64,000 bases of DNA from Candidatus Promineofilum glycogenicum (GCA_016707605.1 JADJHJ010000012.1:1-64000), one strand, 5' to 3'. Counted from the first letter of the stretch, positions 50,818 to 59,936 are shown. Translations and numbers: made by a program. Notes: generated by a model from the letters alone, not told the origin.

Positions 50818-51441
50818 TTGCGCATTGATCTCTTCTCCGACGTCGTCTGTCCCTGGTGCCGCATCGGCAAGCGCCATCTGGAATTGGCTCTGGCCGAGTG
50901 GGCGGCCGAGCCGGCTGAGCCGGTCACCGTCGTCTATCGCAGCTTCTTCCTCGACCCGACCATCCCGCCGGAGGGGCGCGACTTCCGCGCCCACATGCTG
51001 GCCAAGGGGGGCGGGCGGGTGGCGTTGGAGGATTTCTTCAGCACGCCGCGCGAGCGAGGGGCGGCGGCCGGCCTGACCTTCAACTTCGAGCAGATCGACA
51101 AAGCGCCCAATACCCTGTTGGCCCACCGGCTGGCCTACCTGACGCCGCCCGCCCAGCGTGGGGCGCTGCTGGACGCGCTCTATAGCGCCTACTTCGAGTT
51201 CGGCCGCGATGTGGGCGACGTGGACACCCTGGCCGAGATTGCCATCGCCGCCGGCCACCCCGCCGCGGCCGAGGCGCTGCTGAACAGCGACGCCGGCACC
51301 GCCGAGGTGCTGTCCGACGTGGCCTTTGCCCAGCAGGTAGGCATCAGCGGTGTGCCGTTCTTCATCGTCAACGACCGGCTGGCCTTCAGCGGCGCGCAAC
51401 CCCCGGCGACAATCCTGCGCGTCTTGCGCCAGGCGTCTTAG
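50818..51441 (+). CDS. DsbA-family oxidoreductase (FrnE-like)
   Basis: 207 residues from TTG 50818, with GGAGG seven bases upstream. Thioredoxin-fold active site SDVVCPWCRIG (CPWC, residues 11-14), a helical insertion typical of FrnE, and the cis-Pro loop VGISGVPFFIVND. It lacks a signal peptide and is therefore a cytosolic dithiol oxidoreductase or isomerase, 29 bp after the HYDIN-like gene in the same direction. Confidence 0.94.
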   Translation: MRIDLFSDVVCPWCRIGKRHLELALAEWAAEPAEPVTVVYRSFFLDPTIPPEGRDFRAHMLAKGGGRVALEDFFSTPRERGAAAGLTFNFEQIDKAPNTLLAHRLAYLTPPAQRGALLDALYSAYFEFGRDVGDVDTLAEIAIAAGHPAAAEALLNSDAGTAEVLSDVAFAQQVGISGVPFFIVNDRLAFSGAQPPATILRVLRQAS

Positions 51442-51442
51442 T

Positions 51443-51600
51443 GCCTCGCACCTTCCGCGGTGCGTTGCACTTTCTTGGTCTCAAATCCCCCGTGCGTCGC
51501 ACTTTCCTGAGTGCGTCGCACGTTCTTGCGATTTGACATTCTCGAAAGTGTAACCCACTCCAGAGAGTGGGATGCACCGCCGTGCGTCGCACGTTCCTCG
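51443..51600. repeat. GTGCGTCGCAC-family repeat cluster
   Basis: Several GTGCGTCGCAC palindromes linked by TTTC-type spacers, plus one reversed copy of the 67-bp unit seen after pyrC (GAGTGGGATGCACC ... GTGCGTCGCACG). It starts immediately after the FrnE-like stop codon and fills most of the gap to the next gene. I see no gene here. Confidence 0.88.
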
Positions 51601-51693
51601 TCTCACTGACCAATAATTGAACAACAAATGGTCTGGAGCGGGCCATTGGCGGAGCCTATACTGTTCTCATCTTGTTCCACTCATGGAGGATCG

Positions 51694-52698
51694 ATGAGTA
51701 CAGGTCGTTGGCTTCGGTTTGGGTTGTGTCTGGCGGCCGTGGCCGCCCTCCTGTTGTTGGTCGTCGCCGCCCGTCCGGCAGCGGCTTCGAGCGGCGGCAT
51801 TGCGCGTTGGGCGCAGCTTGCCGGTGATGGCATTGCCCCCAATGATATTGCCGGGCCGGATGATGACCCCGTTGTCTCCTTCACCACGCCCGGCACGGTC
51901 AGCCCTAACTGCAATGATGGGACGGACATTCACTATGGCGTCGGCGACATGGTGCTGTACTGGGCCAAATTTGAGTGCTGGCTACCCTGGTTCGATGCCG
52001 AAGGTTCCGGGTTGCCCGCCGGCACAGATATCAACGCCCTGCACGACGAATGCGGCCCCACCGAGCCGCGTTGCGACCTCTATTTCGTCTTCGCCAAGGC
52101 GCAGCGCGTACCCGATGTGGGCCGGGTTCAGCCGCATGACATCGTGGGGGCGCAGTGGGTGGAGGGGACGCAGGACATCGCTGACAACTTCTGGCTGGTC
52201 TTCGACGGCTCCGACGTGGGGCTGACCACCGCTAGTGAGCGGATCGACGCCCTGTTTCTTTTCGACGAGGATCGGCCGCCCGCCTATGCCCACTGCGCCG
52301 AGTTGGGCCTGGGCAGCACCGTGGGCAACTACCGCGTGCGCGACCAGTGGGGCAACTGGCTGACCGGCGGCGGCGAAGACATCCTGGGCTTCTGCGCCAG
52401 CAGCCTTGGCCCGGACACGGCCGGTTACTGGTTCGTCTATCACGACGGTTCGGCCGAGGGCATGCCCCGCCAGGCGCTCATCGGACTGGCCCGGGAAGAG
52501 GGCAACAAGGCCATCGGCCGCTTCAACTTCCTGACCAAAGGCCCCTTCCAGGTTGACCAGGCCGACGGCGGCGCGGGGGACGTGTTCGAGTTCAGCACCT
52601 ACAACGACAGCATCTACCGCGGGCCGCTGCTGCGCTTCGCGGAGGACACCGGCGCGGCGGGCGTGCCGGACAGCATCCATATCTACTACTTCGACTAG
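51694..52698 (+). CDS. exported protein of unknown function with repeated beta modules
   Basis: 334 residues from ATG 51694, with GGAGG five bases upstream. A signal peptide (LCLAAVAALLLLVVAARPAAA) is followed by a beta-rich body containing NFWLVFDGSDVGLTTASERIDALFLFD, which closely resembles segments in the secreted protein at 61981-64000 (FDASDVGITKNVTAFEIEG and FDGSDNLLSTAGEKIDALGL). Six or so Cys could form disulfides. The two proteins probably share a ~90-residue repeat domain (a possible propeller blade). Function unknown. Confidence 0.65.
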   Translation: MSTGRWLRFGLCLAAVAALLLLVVAARPAAASSGGIARWAQLAGDGIAPNDIAGPDDDPVVSFTTPGTVSPNCNDGTDIHYGVGDMVLYWAKFECWLPWFDAEGSGLPAGTDINALHDECGPTEPRCDLYFVFAKAQRVPDVGRVQPHDIVGAQWVEGTQDIADNFWLVFDGSDVGLTTASERIDALFLFDEDRPPAYAHCAELGLGSTVGNYRVRDQWGNWLTGGGEDILGFCASSLGPDTAGYWFVYHDGSAEGMPRQALIGLAREEGNKAIGRFNFLTKGPFQVDQADGGAGDVFEFSTYNDSIYRGPLLRFAEDTGAAGVPDSIHIYYFD

Positions 52699-52721
52699 AC
52701 TCTGGGGGATCTACCCTGGAT

Positions 52722-52803
52722 TGGCCCGCTGATGACGCTGATGAACGCTGCAAGAGCGTGTCTTGCAGCGTTCATCAGCGCCAAATCAGCGTCATCAGCG
52801 GGC
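52722..52803. repeat. palindromic repeat with GATGACGCT words
   Basis: Left part CCGCTGATGACGCTGATGAACGCTGCAAG and right part CTTGCAGCGTTCATCAGCG ... CAGCGTCATCAGCGG are complementary, with 9-bp words repeated in each arm. It is located between two co-directional genes. Confidence 0.85.
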
Positions 52804-52963
52804 AATTCTGTTGTTGGCTATTGTCCTGATTGTGTATCCAGAGCATAGATCGCGCGTGTTCAAACTATGGTATGATAGAGACGTCAATGGCGGTTTCCTG
52901 AGAGGCGTCACTGCGCCCACCGCCGTGCAAATTCCCCCCACAAACCAAGGAGTTAAAACTCAC

Positions 52964-53389
52964 ATGGACAAAAAAGCTCTAATCGACAACCTGAACCACG
53001 ACCTGGCCGAAGAGCTGTCGGCGGTCATCCAATATACGACCTATGCCGCCAAGACGACCGGCCCCTACCGGCCGCAGTTGGAGCAGTTCTTCCTGGCCGA
53101 AGTGCCGGATGAGCAACTGCACGCCCAATTCCTGGCCAACAAGATCGTCGCCCTGGGCGGCGAGCCGACGACTGTCCCCAGCCCGGTGAAGGCGGCCAAG
53201 ACCAACCGCGAGATGCTCCAGGCCGTGCTGGAGGCCGAGAGTCGCGCCGTGGTCGCCTACACTCAGCGCGCCGACGAGGCGGGCGAGTTTGGCGACGTCG
53301 GCCTGAAGGTGCAGCTCGAAGACATGGTCCGCGACGAGACCGGCCACCGCGAGGAGACGGAGCGCATCTTGCGCGATTGGCCGCTCTAA
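52964..53389 (+). CDS. ferritin-like (bacterioferritin/Dps-type) protein
   Basis: 141 residues from ATG 52964 with AAGGAG about 11 bases upstream. A four-helix bundle with candidate di-iron ligands: Glu in DLAEELSAVIQYTTY, EVPDEQLHAQFLANK, then EAESRAVVAYTQRADEAGE and DETGHREETERIL. The E...ExxH pairs match ferritin-like superfamily spacing. It may store or detoxify iron or oxidants. The short form resembles bacterioferritin-like proteins rather than Dps. Confidence 0.88.
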   Translation: MDKKALIDNLNHDLAEELSAVIQYTTYAAKTTGPYRPQLEQFFLAEVPDEQLHAQFLANKIVALGGEPTTVPSPVKAAKTNREMLQAVLEAESRAVVAYTQRADEAGEFGDVGLKVQLEDMVRDETGHREETERILRDWPL

Positions 53390-53397
53390 GTTATACT
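53369..53397 (+). promoter_or_regulatory. candidate promoter of a small RNA
   Basis: TTGCGC (53369-53374), a 17-bp spacer and TATACT (53392-53397). The -35 box lies inside the end of the ferritin-like gene. Same hexamers as the promoter at 963-992. Confidence 0.5.
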
Positions 53398-53403
53398 AGC
53401 CTC

Positions 53404-53540
53404 CCAGTGTGCAAATGGCGCGACATACTGGGGGCGACGCGCGACGTCGCAGCGAGCGAACGGGCCGACAAGCCGGCCCGCGGCGCCGACATTCCACTCA
53501 CCAGCAATGGCCTGATCCGAAGGGATCGGGCCTTTTTTTT
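53404..53540 (+). ncRNA. candidate structured small RNA (~137 nt)
   Basis: Bounded by the promoter above and by a strong intrinsic terminator. Inside are successive hairpins: CCCAGTGTG/CATACTGGG (9 bp), GCGACG/CGTCGC (6 bp), GGGCCG/CGGCCC (6 bp), then the terminator stem. No open reading frame of note. I do not recognise it as 6S, SRP or tmRNA. It could also be just the 3' UTR of the ferritin-like gene. Confidence 0.4.
53509..53540 (+). terminator. intrinsic terminator
   Basis: GGCCTGATCC (53509-53518), loop GAAG, GGATCGGGCC (53523-53532), then eight T residues. It is the clearest rho-independent terminator in the window and ends the ferritin-like message and/or the small RNA. Confidence 0.9.
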
Positions 53541-53615
53541 GCGGCAGACCCTCTCCCTAACCCTCGCCCATAGGGCGAGGGAACTCACTCTCTCCCCCGC
53601 GCTTGAGAAGCAACC

Positions 53616-54686
53616 ATGCCCGATCTAACCCTACCCGGCCTAATCGACGTACACACCCACCTGCGCGTGCCCGGCGGCGAGCACAAGGAGACCTTTGCCA
53701 CCGGCACGGCCGCCGCGCTGGCCGGCGGCGTGACGATGGTCTTGGCCATGCCCAACACCAATCCACCGCTGACCACGCCCGAGGCGCTGGCCATCGCCCG
53801 CCGCGCCGGCGCGGCCGACGCCCGTTGCGACGTGGGCCTTTTCGCCGGAGCGGCCCCGGCCGACGTGGCCCATCTGCCGGCGCTGGCCGAGGGCGCGGCG
53901 GCGTTGAAGATCTACCTCAACGACACCTTCGGCCGCCTGCGCGTCGATGACCTGCCGACGCTGGTGGCCTGCTTCACCACCTGGCCGCGCCACAAGTTGA
54001 TCGCCCTACACGCCGAGCAGCAGAGCGTGGCCGTAGCCATCGGCCTGGCGGCGACGTATGGCCGGCCGGTGCACTTCTGCCACGTCAGCCGCCGCGAGGA
54101 GATCGAACTGATCGCCGACGCCAAGGGACGCGGCCTGCCGGTCACGTGCGAGGTGACGCCCCACCACCTCTTTCTGACCGAGGCCGACGCGGCGCGGCTG
54201 GGGGCGCTGGGCGACATGCGGCCGCTGTTGGGCACGGCCGACGACGTGGCCGCCCTGTGGGCGCACCTAAACGACACCGTGGACTGCATCGCCACCGACC
54301 ACGCGCCGCACACGCTGGCGGAGAAAGGCTCGGCCAATCCGCCGCCGGGCGTGCCAGGGCTGGAGACGAGCCTGCCGCTGATGCTGTCGGCCGTGCAGGA
54401 TGGGCGCGTGACGGTCGAGCGGCTGACGGCGCTGATGCACGACAACCCGCGGCGCATCTACGATCTACCGGCGCAGCCGGAGACGTGGGTCGAGGTGGAG
54501 ATGACACCCTACGAGATTCCCGACGCCGGCTGGCAGACGAAGTGCGGCTGGACGCCCTTCGCCGGGCTGACGGCCGGGGGGCGGGTGGCGCGGGTAGTGT
54601 TGCGCGGCGAAGTGGCTTATGACAACGGGGCGGTATTGGCCGCGCCGGGAGCGGGGATGTTGTTGCCGGTGCATCCCACTTTCTGA
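53616..54686 (+). CDS. pyrC: dihydroorotase
   Basis: 356 residues, CAD-like in length. Metal site motif [10 protein letters not shown] at the N terminus, carbamylated Lys in ALKIYLN, His in [19 protein letters not shown], and Asp/His in ATDHAPHT. It cyclises N-carbamoyl-aspartate in pyrimidine synthesis and is followed by pyrB in the same direction, reversing the usual pyrB-pyrC order. No clear Shine-Dalgarno. The last four residues (HPTF) and the TGA belong to the 67-bp tandem repeat that follows. Confidence 0.95.
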   Translation: MPDLTLPGLIDVHTHLRVPGGEHKETFATGTAAALAGGVTMVLAMPNTNPPLTTPEALAIARRAGAADARCDVGLFAGAAPADVAHLPALAEGAAALKIYLNDTFGRLRVDDLPTLVACFTTWPRHKLIALHAEQQSVAVAIGLAATYGRPVHFCHVSRREEIELIADAKGRGLPVTCEVTPHHLFLTEADAARLGALGDMRPLLGTADDVAALWAHLNDTVDCIATDHAPHTLAEKGSANPPPGVPGLETSLPLMLSAVQDGRVTVERLTALMHDNPRRIYDLPAQPETWVEVEMTPYEIPDAGWQTKCGWTPFAGLTAGGRVARVVLRGEVAYDNGAVLAAPGAGMLLPVHPTF

Positions 54687-54960
54687 AGTGGGTTGCACCT
54701 TTTGGAGAGTCAAACGGCAAGAACGTGCGACGCACGGCGGTGCATCCCACTTTCTTGAGTGGGTTGCACCTTCTGGAAAGTCGGCAAGAACGTGCGACGC
54801 ACGGCGGTGCATCCCACTTTCTTGAGTGGGTTGCACCTTCTGGAGAGTCGGCAAGAACGTGCGACGCACGGCGGTGCATCCCACTTTCTTGAGTGGGTTG
54901 CACCTTCTGGAGAGTCGGCAAGAACGTGCGACGCACTCAAGAAAGTGCGACGCACGGAGA
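54669..54960. repeat. tandem 67-70 bp repeat between pyrC and pyrB
   Basis: Four units starting at 54669, 54739, 54806 and 54873, each with GGTGCATCCCAC ... GTGGGTTGCACC and GTGCGACGCAC. A single reversed copy occurs near 51550-51600. No gene lies in the 296-bp gap. Confidence 0.92.
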
Positions 54961-54982
54961 CAGACGGAGTAAGGAGATAAAC

Positions 54983-55993
54983 ATGATGGAAGCGCTGAAT
55001 CTGAAACCGTTGTTCGATCTGGATGCTTTGGAAGCGAAGTTCGGCGGTAACGGCCGCGTGGCCGACGGCATGGCCGGTTGGGACATTCTGTCCGTTGACC
55101 AGTTCGACCGCGAGCGGTTGGGCTACATCTTCGGCCGCGCCGAGGAGATGCGCGAGATGGTCGGCCGGGTGCATGGCGTGGACCTGCTCAAGGGGCGCGT
55201 GCTGGCCTGCCTGTTCTATGAGCCGAGCACGCGCACCAGCGCCTCGTTCATCGCCGCTATGGAGCGGCTGGGCGGCAGCGTCATTCCCATCACCCAGGGC
55301 GTGCAGTTCAGCTCCGTCAGCAAGGGCGAGACGCTGGCCGATACCATCCGCACGCTAGAGCAGTACTCCGACGTGATCGTCCTGCGCCACCCGGAGATCG
55401 GCTCGGCCAAGGTGGCCGCCGAGGCGGCCGGCATCCCGGTCATCAATGCCGGCGACGGCGCGGGCGAACACCCGACGCAAGCCCTGCTCGACCTGTTCAC
55501 CATCCGCGAGGAGATGGGGCGCATTGACGGGCTGAAGGTGGCGATGGTGGGCGACCTGCGCTTCGGCCGCACCGTCCACAGCCTGACCAAGCTGCTGCTG
55601 CACTTCGACGTCAGCCTGCGCTTCGTCTCGCCCGAAATCCTGCGTATGCCGCTGAAGATCATGAACGAGGTGCGCGACGCCGGGGTGAACGCCCGCGAGA
55701 CCCATGACGTGGCCGACGTCATCGAGAACGCCGACGTGCTCTACGTGACCCGCGTCCAGAAGGAGCGCTTCAGCGATTTGGCCCAGTACGACGAGGTGAA
55801 AGACCACTACGTCATCACCCCCGAACTGCTGGAGCGGGCCAAAGACAAGATGATCGTGCTCCACCCGCTGCCCCGCGTGGGCGAGATCAGCACCGCCGTG
55901 GATGCCGACCCGCGCGCGGCCTACTTCCGCCAGGTGCAGAACGGCATGTACATTCGCATGGCCCTGCTGGCGGGCGTGCTCGGCAAGGCATAA
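54983..55993 (+). CDS. pyrB: aspartate carbamoyltransferase, catalytic chain
   Basis: 336 residues from ATG 54983, AAGGAG six bases upstream. Carbamoyl-phosphate site [24 protein letters not shown] and [10 protein letters not shown] are present, with [11 protein letters not shown] in between. It condenses carbamoyl phosphate and aspartate, giving the substrate of the upstream dihydroorotase. An N-terminal extension of about 30 residues ([20 protein letters not shown]) precedes the common start. No pyrI regulatory chain is visible. Confidence 0.96.
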   Translation: MMEALNLKPLFDLDALEAKFGGNGRVADGMAGWDILSVDQFDRERLGYIFGRAEEMREMVGRVHGVDLLKGRVLACLFYEPSTRTSASFIAAMERLGGSVIPITQGVQFSSVSKGETLADTIRTLEQYSDVIVLRHPEIGSAKVAAEAAGIPVINAGDGAGEHPTQALLDLFTIREEMGRIDGLKVAMVGDLRFGRTVHSLTKLLLHFDVSLRFVSPEILRMPLKIMNEVRDAGVNARETHDVADVIENADVLYVTRVQKERFSDLAQYDEVKDHYVITPELLERAKDKMIVLHPLPRVGEISTAVDADPRAAYFRQVQNGMYIRMALLAGVLGKA

Positions 55994-56002
55994 GAAGGAT
56001 CG

Positions 56003-56071
56003 CACGCAAAGACGCAAAGAACGCCAAGCTCAGAATCTTTCTGAGCTTGGCGTTCTTTGCGTCTTTGCGTG
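56003..56071. terminator. 31-bp perfect inverted repeat between convergent genes
   Basis: Arms 56003-56033 and 56041-56071 are exactly complementary (ACGCAAAG words) with a 7-base AT-rich loop. It lies between the stop codons of pyrB and the carbonic anhydrase and should act as a bidirectional terminator-like hairpin. Confidence 0.85.
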
Positions 56072-56095
56072 AGACTTTCTTTCGCTATTTCGTAT

Positions 56096-57013
56096 CTACG
56101 GCGTTGAATCGACGGCTAGCTGGCGGTCGTTGAGCGGCTGCACCGGCCGGTTGGTGTCGACGCCCATCAGTTTGGTGAAGGCCGACAACTGCTCCGGCGA
56201 CATCTGGATCGGCTCCGTCATGACGTTCCAGGCCACATTTTGCGTGCAGGGCGGCGTCGTCAGCGAGCCGGCATAGCGATAGGTGGTTTGCACCGCCGGC
56301 AGCATATCGGCCGCGTTCACCTGCCCGTCGACCGGTTGCGGCGTCGCATTGGCGGCATACAGGTTGTCCCACACCGGCTGCAAGGCGAGGTTCTCGACCC
56401 CGGCCTGGATCAGGACGCCAACGACCGCCCTCGATCCAGCCGGTAGCAGTTCACTTACCGATCCACTGTCGACTTCGTGAACCAGATGTAACTCGGCCGC
56501 CGCCGGCTGGCCGTTGATGGTGTGTTCGCTCGGCGCATGAAAGTGGAACTGCTGCAAATTGTAACGCTGGCCGTCCAACTCAATGGAGCTACCCGAGTCA
56601 TAGCTGACCTGCACCGTATGGCCGTTGTTAACGATAGTGATGGCGCTCGGCTGGTACTGAAATACAAGGTTGGCCAGGTCTTGCGCGCCGGCCACGGTGA
56701 GATCGATGGGCGACTGATGATTGCCGGCGCAGTCGGGATGGCCGGTGCTGAGCGTGGCCCAATGCTCCGGCCCGGTTTCGTCTTCATAGCTCCAGTGGGC
56801 CTCGGTTGTGTGCTCCGCAGCTTGCTCTTCCGTGGTTTCGGCGGCAAGCTCCTCAGTGGGTTCTGCGGCCGGCTCCGTTGCCACCACTTCGGCGACGCTC
56901 TCAATGGCGCTCTCGACAGCCGGTTGTAGCGTACTGACATCGCCACAGGCACTCAACATAATAAACACCGTGCACAGCGCGGCCACAAGCGAGACAGGCA
57001 GAATCCTTTTCAA
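56096..57013 (-). CDS. alpha-type carbonic anhydrase, lipoprotein
   Basis: About 305 residues. The start TTG 57013 is preferred: GGAGG lies six bases before it, whereas the in-frame GTG at 57019 overlaps the ribosome site. Lipobox IMLSACGD, then a Glu/Thr-rich linker. Catalytic domain: HWSYEDETGPEHWATL, QSPIDL, zinc ligands in QFHFHAPSEH and AELHLVHEVD, and the substrate-pocket YAGSLTTPPCTQNVAWNVM. It hydrates CO2 at the outer face of the membrane. Confidence 0.95.
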   Translation of the reverse strand: MKRILPVSLVAALCTVFIMLSACGDVSTLQPAVESAIESVAEVVATEPAAEPTEELAAETTEEQAAEHTTEAHWSYEDETGPEHWATLSTGHPDCAGNHQSPIDLTVAGAQDLANLVFQYQPSAITIVNNGHTVQVSYDSGSSIELDGQRYNLQQFHFHAPSEHTINGQPAAAELHLVHEVDSGSVSELLPAGSRAVVGVLIQAGVENLALQPVWDNLYAANATPQPVDGQVNAADMLPAVQTTYRYAGSLTTPPCTQNVAWNVMTEPIQMSPEQLSAFTKLMGVDTNRPVQPLNDRQLAVDSTP

Positions 57014-57032
57014 AGTCACCCTCCTTTCCTGA

Positions 57033-58469
57033 CTAAGTTTGCACTCGATTCACGGCGTTAGCCAGAGCCTTCAGCCGCGCTAACTCCGCATGGACGCCAA
57101 CCAGCACGCGCTCCGGGTCGGGAACCAGGCCGGCGTCGGTGGCAATGCCCAAGTGGACGTTGCCGGCGTAGCTGAGGATGCTAACACCCACGCCCAGCCG
57201 CCCGGCCTGTGGCACCCAGAACATCAACTCCCGAATCTGTTGCCCGGCCAGATAGAGCGGGATGGGCGGGCCGGGGACGTTGGTCAGCACGATAGTCGCC
57301 TTCGGTTCCAGCGTGCGAACGACGAACTCGCGGAAGGCGTCGGTGCCCAGCCCCATCGCCCCCAGGATGCTTAGCGTCACCGGCGCTTCGGCCGAGCGCT
57401 TCAACTCCAACATCCGCCGCCGCACTTCGGCCAGGCGCATCAACGGCTCCTCAATGTGGATGGGTAGGGTCAGGAAGACCAGGCCGAACTTGTTGCCCAG
57501 CTTGCCGAGGTCGTCATCGCCGCGCAAGTTAACCGGCAGGGCGGCGCGAATCTCCAGCCCGCCGCTGTCGTCGCCCACATCGTCGCCGGCGGCCACCAGA
57601 TAGCGCCGCAAGCCGCCGGCCACGGCCGTGACGAGCACGTCGTTGATCGTGCCGCCCAGGGCGTTCTTGATGAGCTTAATGTCATTGAGCGGGAAGGGGG
57701 GCGACCAGGCGGCGCGTTTCATGACCCCCAGCTTGCCCTTCAGGCGCGTGCGCGGGTCGGCGCTGCGGGCCAGCAGGCGGCCGGCGGCCAGGCCAAAGCC
57801 CGCGCCCTGCTCGCCCAGTCCCACGGCGCGGTCGGCGTCGCCGGCCACGGCCCGCGCCCCGCGCGCGGCGCGCCCGGCCAACTCGCGCGCCAACCCGACG
57901 GTATTGCCCACTTCGCGCGTCAGCCCGCCCAACAACCCGTTGCCCATCAGCCCGTTGGCGGGCGCGCCGGCCAGTGGCTCGCCCGGCGTCAGTGGCGCGT
58001 CGGGGGTGAAGTCGGTCATGGCCAGCAGCACGGCCACCAGGGCCATGCCGTCGGCCAGACAGTGGTGGGTGCGGGCCATGATGGCGCAGCCCTGGCCGTA
58101 GTTCTCGATGATGTAGAACTTCCACGGCGGCCGGGAGAAGTCGAGCGGCGTGGACATCAGGTCGCTGACCATGTTCTGCAGCGCCGCCCGGTCGCCGGGG
58201 GCGGGCAAGGCGGTGCGCTGGAGGTGCAGGCCCAGGTCGAAGTGGGGGTCGTCCTGCCAGTAGGGCCGCAACAGGGGCACGGGCGGCCGGACGACGCGCT
58301 GCCGGAAGCGGCCGTAGCGCAGCCAGCGATACTCCAGCACCTGCCGGACGCGGGCCACGTCCAGCGGCCGATCGAAGGTGATGACGGCGTTGACCATCAT
58401 CAAGTTGGTCGGCTCTTCCATGCTGAGCCAGGCAACATCCACAGGTGACATGAGTTCGACGTTGGCCAT
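57033..58469 (-). CDS. wax-ester synthase / diacylglycerol acyltransferase family enzyme
   Basis: 478 residues. Active-site THHCLADGMAL (HHxxxDG, residues about 135-141), NDVLVTAVAGGLRRYL and the C-terminal PGPPIPLYLAGQQI element define the WS/DGAT family, which esterifies acyl-CoA with fatty alcohols or diacylglycerol. The first residues are SPVDVAWLSMEEP, as usual. A Gly/Ala/Arg-rich insertion (about 175-235) is lineage-specific. Storage-lipid or wax formation fits the nearby alcohol/aldehyde oxidation genes only loosely. Confidence 0.93.
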   Translation of the reverse strand: MANVELMSPVDVAWLSMEEPTNLMMVNAVITFDRPLDVARVRQVLEYRWLRYGRFRQRVVRPPVPLLRPYWQDDPHFDLGLHLQRTALPAPGDRAALQNMVSDLMSTPLDFSRPPWKFYIIENYGQGCAIMARTHHCLADGMALVAVLLAMTDFTPDAPLTPGEPLAGAPANGLMGNGLLGGLTREVGNTVGLARELAGRAARGARAVAGDADRAVGLGEQGAGFGLAAGRLLARSADPRTRLKGKLGVMKRAAWSPPFPLNDIKLIKNALGGTINDVLVTAVAGGLRRYLVAAGDDVGDDSGGLEIRAALPVNLRGDDDLGKLGNKFGLVFLTLPIHIEEPLMRLAEVRRRMLELKRSAEAPVTLSILGAMGLGTDAFREFVVRTLEPKATIVLTNVPGPPIPLYLAGQQIRELMFWVPQAGRLGVGVSILSYAGNVHLGIATDAGLVPDPERVLVGVHAELARLKALANAVNRVQT

Positions 58470-58525
58470 AGGGAGATATTAACCACACATTTCGCAGAGT
58501 GCACAAACTCGGTGCATCCGTCTCC

Positions 58526-59003
58526 CGGTGCGTCGCACTTTCCGAAGTGCGTCGCACCTTCTTGGCGGCGGGCAGAGGAAGAGAGGTGCGAGGCACTTCG
58601 GAAAGTGCCAGGCACCCGGCTCTCGGTGCGTCGCACTTTCTGGAGTGCGTCGCACCTTCTTGGCGGCGGGCAGAGGAAGAGAGGTGCGAGGCACTTCGGA
58701 AAGTGCCAGGCACCCGGCTCTCGGTGCGTCGCACTTTCTGGAGTGCGTCGCACCTTCTTGGCGGCGGGCGTGAGGAAGAGAGGTGCGAGGCACTTCGGAA
58801 AGTGCCAGGCACCCGCCTCTCGGTGCGTCGCACTTTCTGGAGTGCGTCGCCCGGCGGTGGGCGTGGGAGGGGCGGGGGGGGGGGCGCGGGGGGTGCGGGC
58901 GGGCCCGCCTCTCGGTGCGTCGCACTTTCTGGAGTGCGTCGCACCTTCTTGGCGGTGGGCGTGAGGAAGAGAGGTGCGAGGCACTTCGGAAAGTGCCAGG
59001 CAG
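58526..59003. repeat. five tandem ~98-bp repeats built on GTGCGTCGCAC and GTGCGAGGCAC
   Basis: Units start at 58526, 58624, 58722, 58821 and 58913. Each has GTGCGTCGCAC twice, a GGCGGCGGGC linker and GTGCGAGGCAC ... GTGCCAGGCAC. The fourth is degenerate, with G runs. The 620-bp gap between divergent genes contains these repeats, a possible -10 TATAAT at 59018-59023 and no gene. Confidence 0.93.
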
Positions 59004-59090
59004 CGGGAATTGTCGGTTATAATGGACGTGAAGGGAAGTGCAGTCTGACCCATGACTTGGGTCTGCCCATTACTGGAAGGAGGTAACGTC

Positions 59091-59933
59091 ATGCGCAAGA
59101 AGTGGCTATTGGTGGCTGTGGCCTGGGTGGTGCTGGGCGCGGCCGTATTCGGCTGGCTGGCGCGGGCCACGTATCGCCCGGCGGCCGAACTGGCCCACGC
59201 TGCCGAGGGGGCCGGCGGGGTCAATCTGCCGGTCATCCTGAAGCCGGAGAACACGCCGACACCAACGCCGCGGCCGACTCTGGTTCCCCCGGCCGATGGT
59301 AACTGGATCGCCAACGGCAGCTTCGAGGAGGGTTGGACCGACCTGCCGCCGGTCGAGGGCTTCCTCATCAACCAAAACCCCAACGATTGGACGCTGTCGT
59401 GGCTGGAGCGGGGTGAGGAGGTGTGGGACCTGCGCACCATTCATCCTGACGATCCGATTGTCGGCATCGTCTCCGGCGTGGCCGAGATGATCCACAAACT
59501 GAGCCACCAGTTGCCGCCCGATGAACAACTGGGCGGCCCCAAGGCGCTCATCCTCGATGGCGCCGCGGTTTACAAGATGTTCCACCGCGGCGCGGCCTTC
59601 GGCAGCCAGCTCACGCAGACGGTGCGGCTACCGGCCGGCACGTGGCGGCTGACCGTGCCGGTGCAACTCCACTGGCACGAGAACCTCGACCCTGACGACC
59701 CGACGTGGGACACCTACACCGCCGAGTCGGGCGCGTGGGTGCTGTTCGACGGGCAGCAGGCCGGCGGCTGGGCCACGGCCCGCGATATGGGCGACCGGGA
59801 GTGGTATGAGCACGTGGTCGAGTTCACCCTGCCGGACGAGCAGGACGTGGCAGTGCTCATTCGCGTCAAGAGTATCTACTGGAGTCCGAAGGACTTCTTT
59901 ATCGATGACGTCGTGCTGGAGCAGATCGACTAG
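59091..59933 (+). CDS. exported protein with carbohydrate-binding-like beta domain
   Basis: 280 residues; AAGGAGGT seven bases before ATG 59091 is the best ribosome site in the window. A signal-anchor (WLLVAVAWVVLGAAVFGWLA) and a linker rich in Thr/Pro (ENTPTPTPRPTLVPPADG) lead to a beta-sandwich: GNWIANGSFEEGWTDLPPVEGF ... QTVRLPAGTWRLTVPVQLHW ... FFIDDVVLEQID, the usual start and end of galactose-binding-like carbohydrate-binding modules. It is probably a surface glycan-binding protein. Confidence 0.8.
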   Translation: MRKKWLLVAVAWVVLGAAVFGWLARATYRPAAELAHAAEGAGGVNLPVILKPENTPTPTPRPTLVPPADGNWIANGSFEEGWTDLPPVEGFLINQNPNDWTLSWLERGEEVWDLRTIHPDDPIVGIVSGVAEMIHKLSHQLPPDEQLGGPKALILDGAAVYKMFHRGAAFGSQLTQTVRLPAGTWRLTVPVQLHWHENLDPDDPTWDTYTAESGAWVLFDGQQAGGWATARDMGDREWYEHVVEFTLPDEQDVAVLIRVKSIYWSPKDFFIDDVVLEQID

Positions 59934-59936
59934 CGC

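Noticed and set aside
54669..54960. CRISPR-like or attenuator array between pyrC and pyrB
   Set aside because: Contiguous 67-70 bp tandem units without spacers. The same units occur elsewhere at unrelated genes, so a pyr-specific attenuator is unlikely.
58526..59003. CRISPR array
   Set aside because: The units are contiguous 98-bp tandem repeats without unique spacers, and no cas genes are present.
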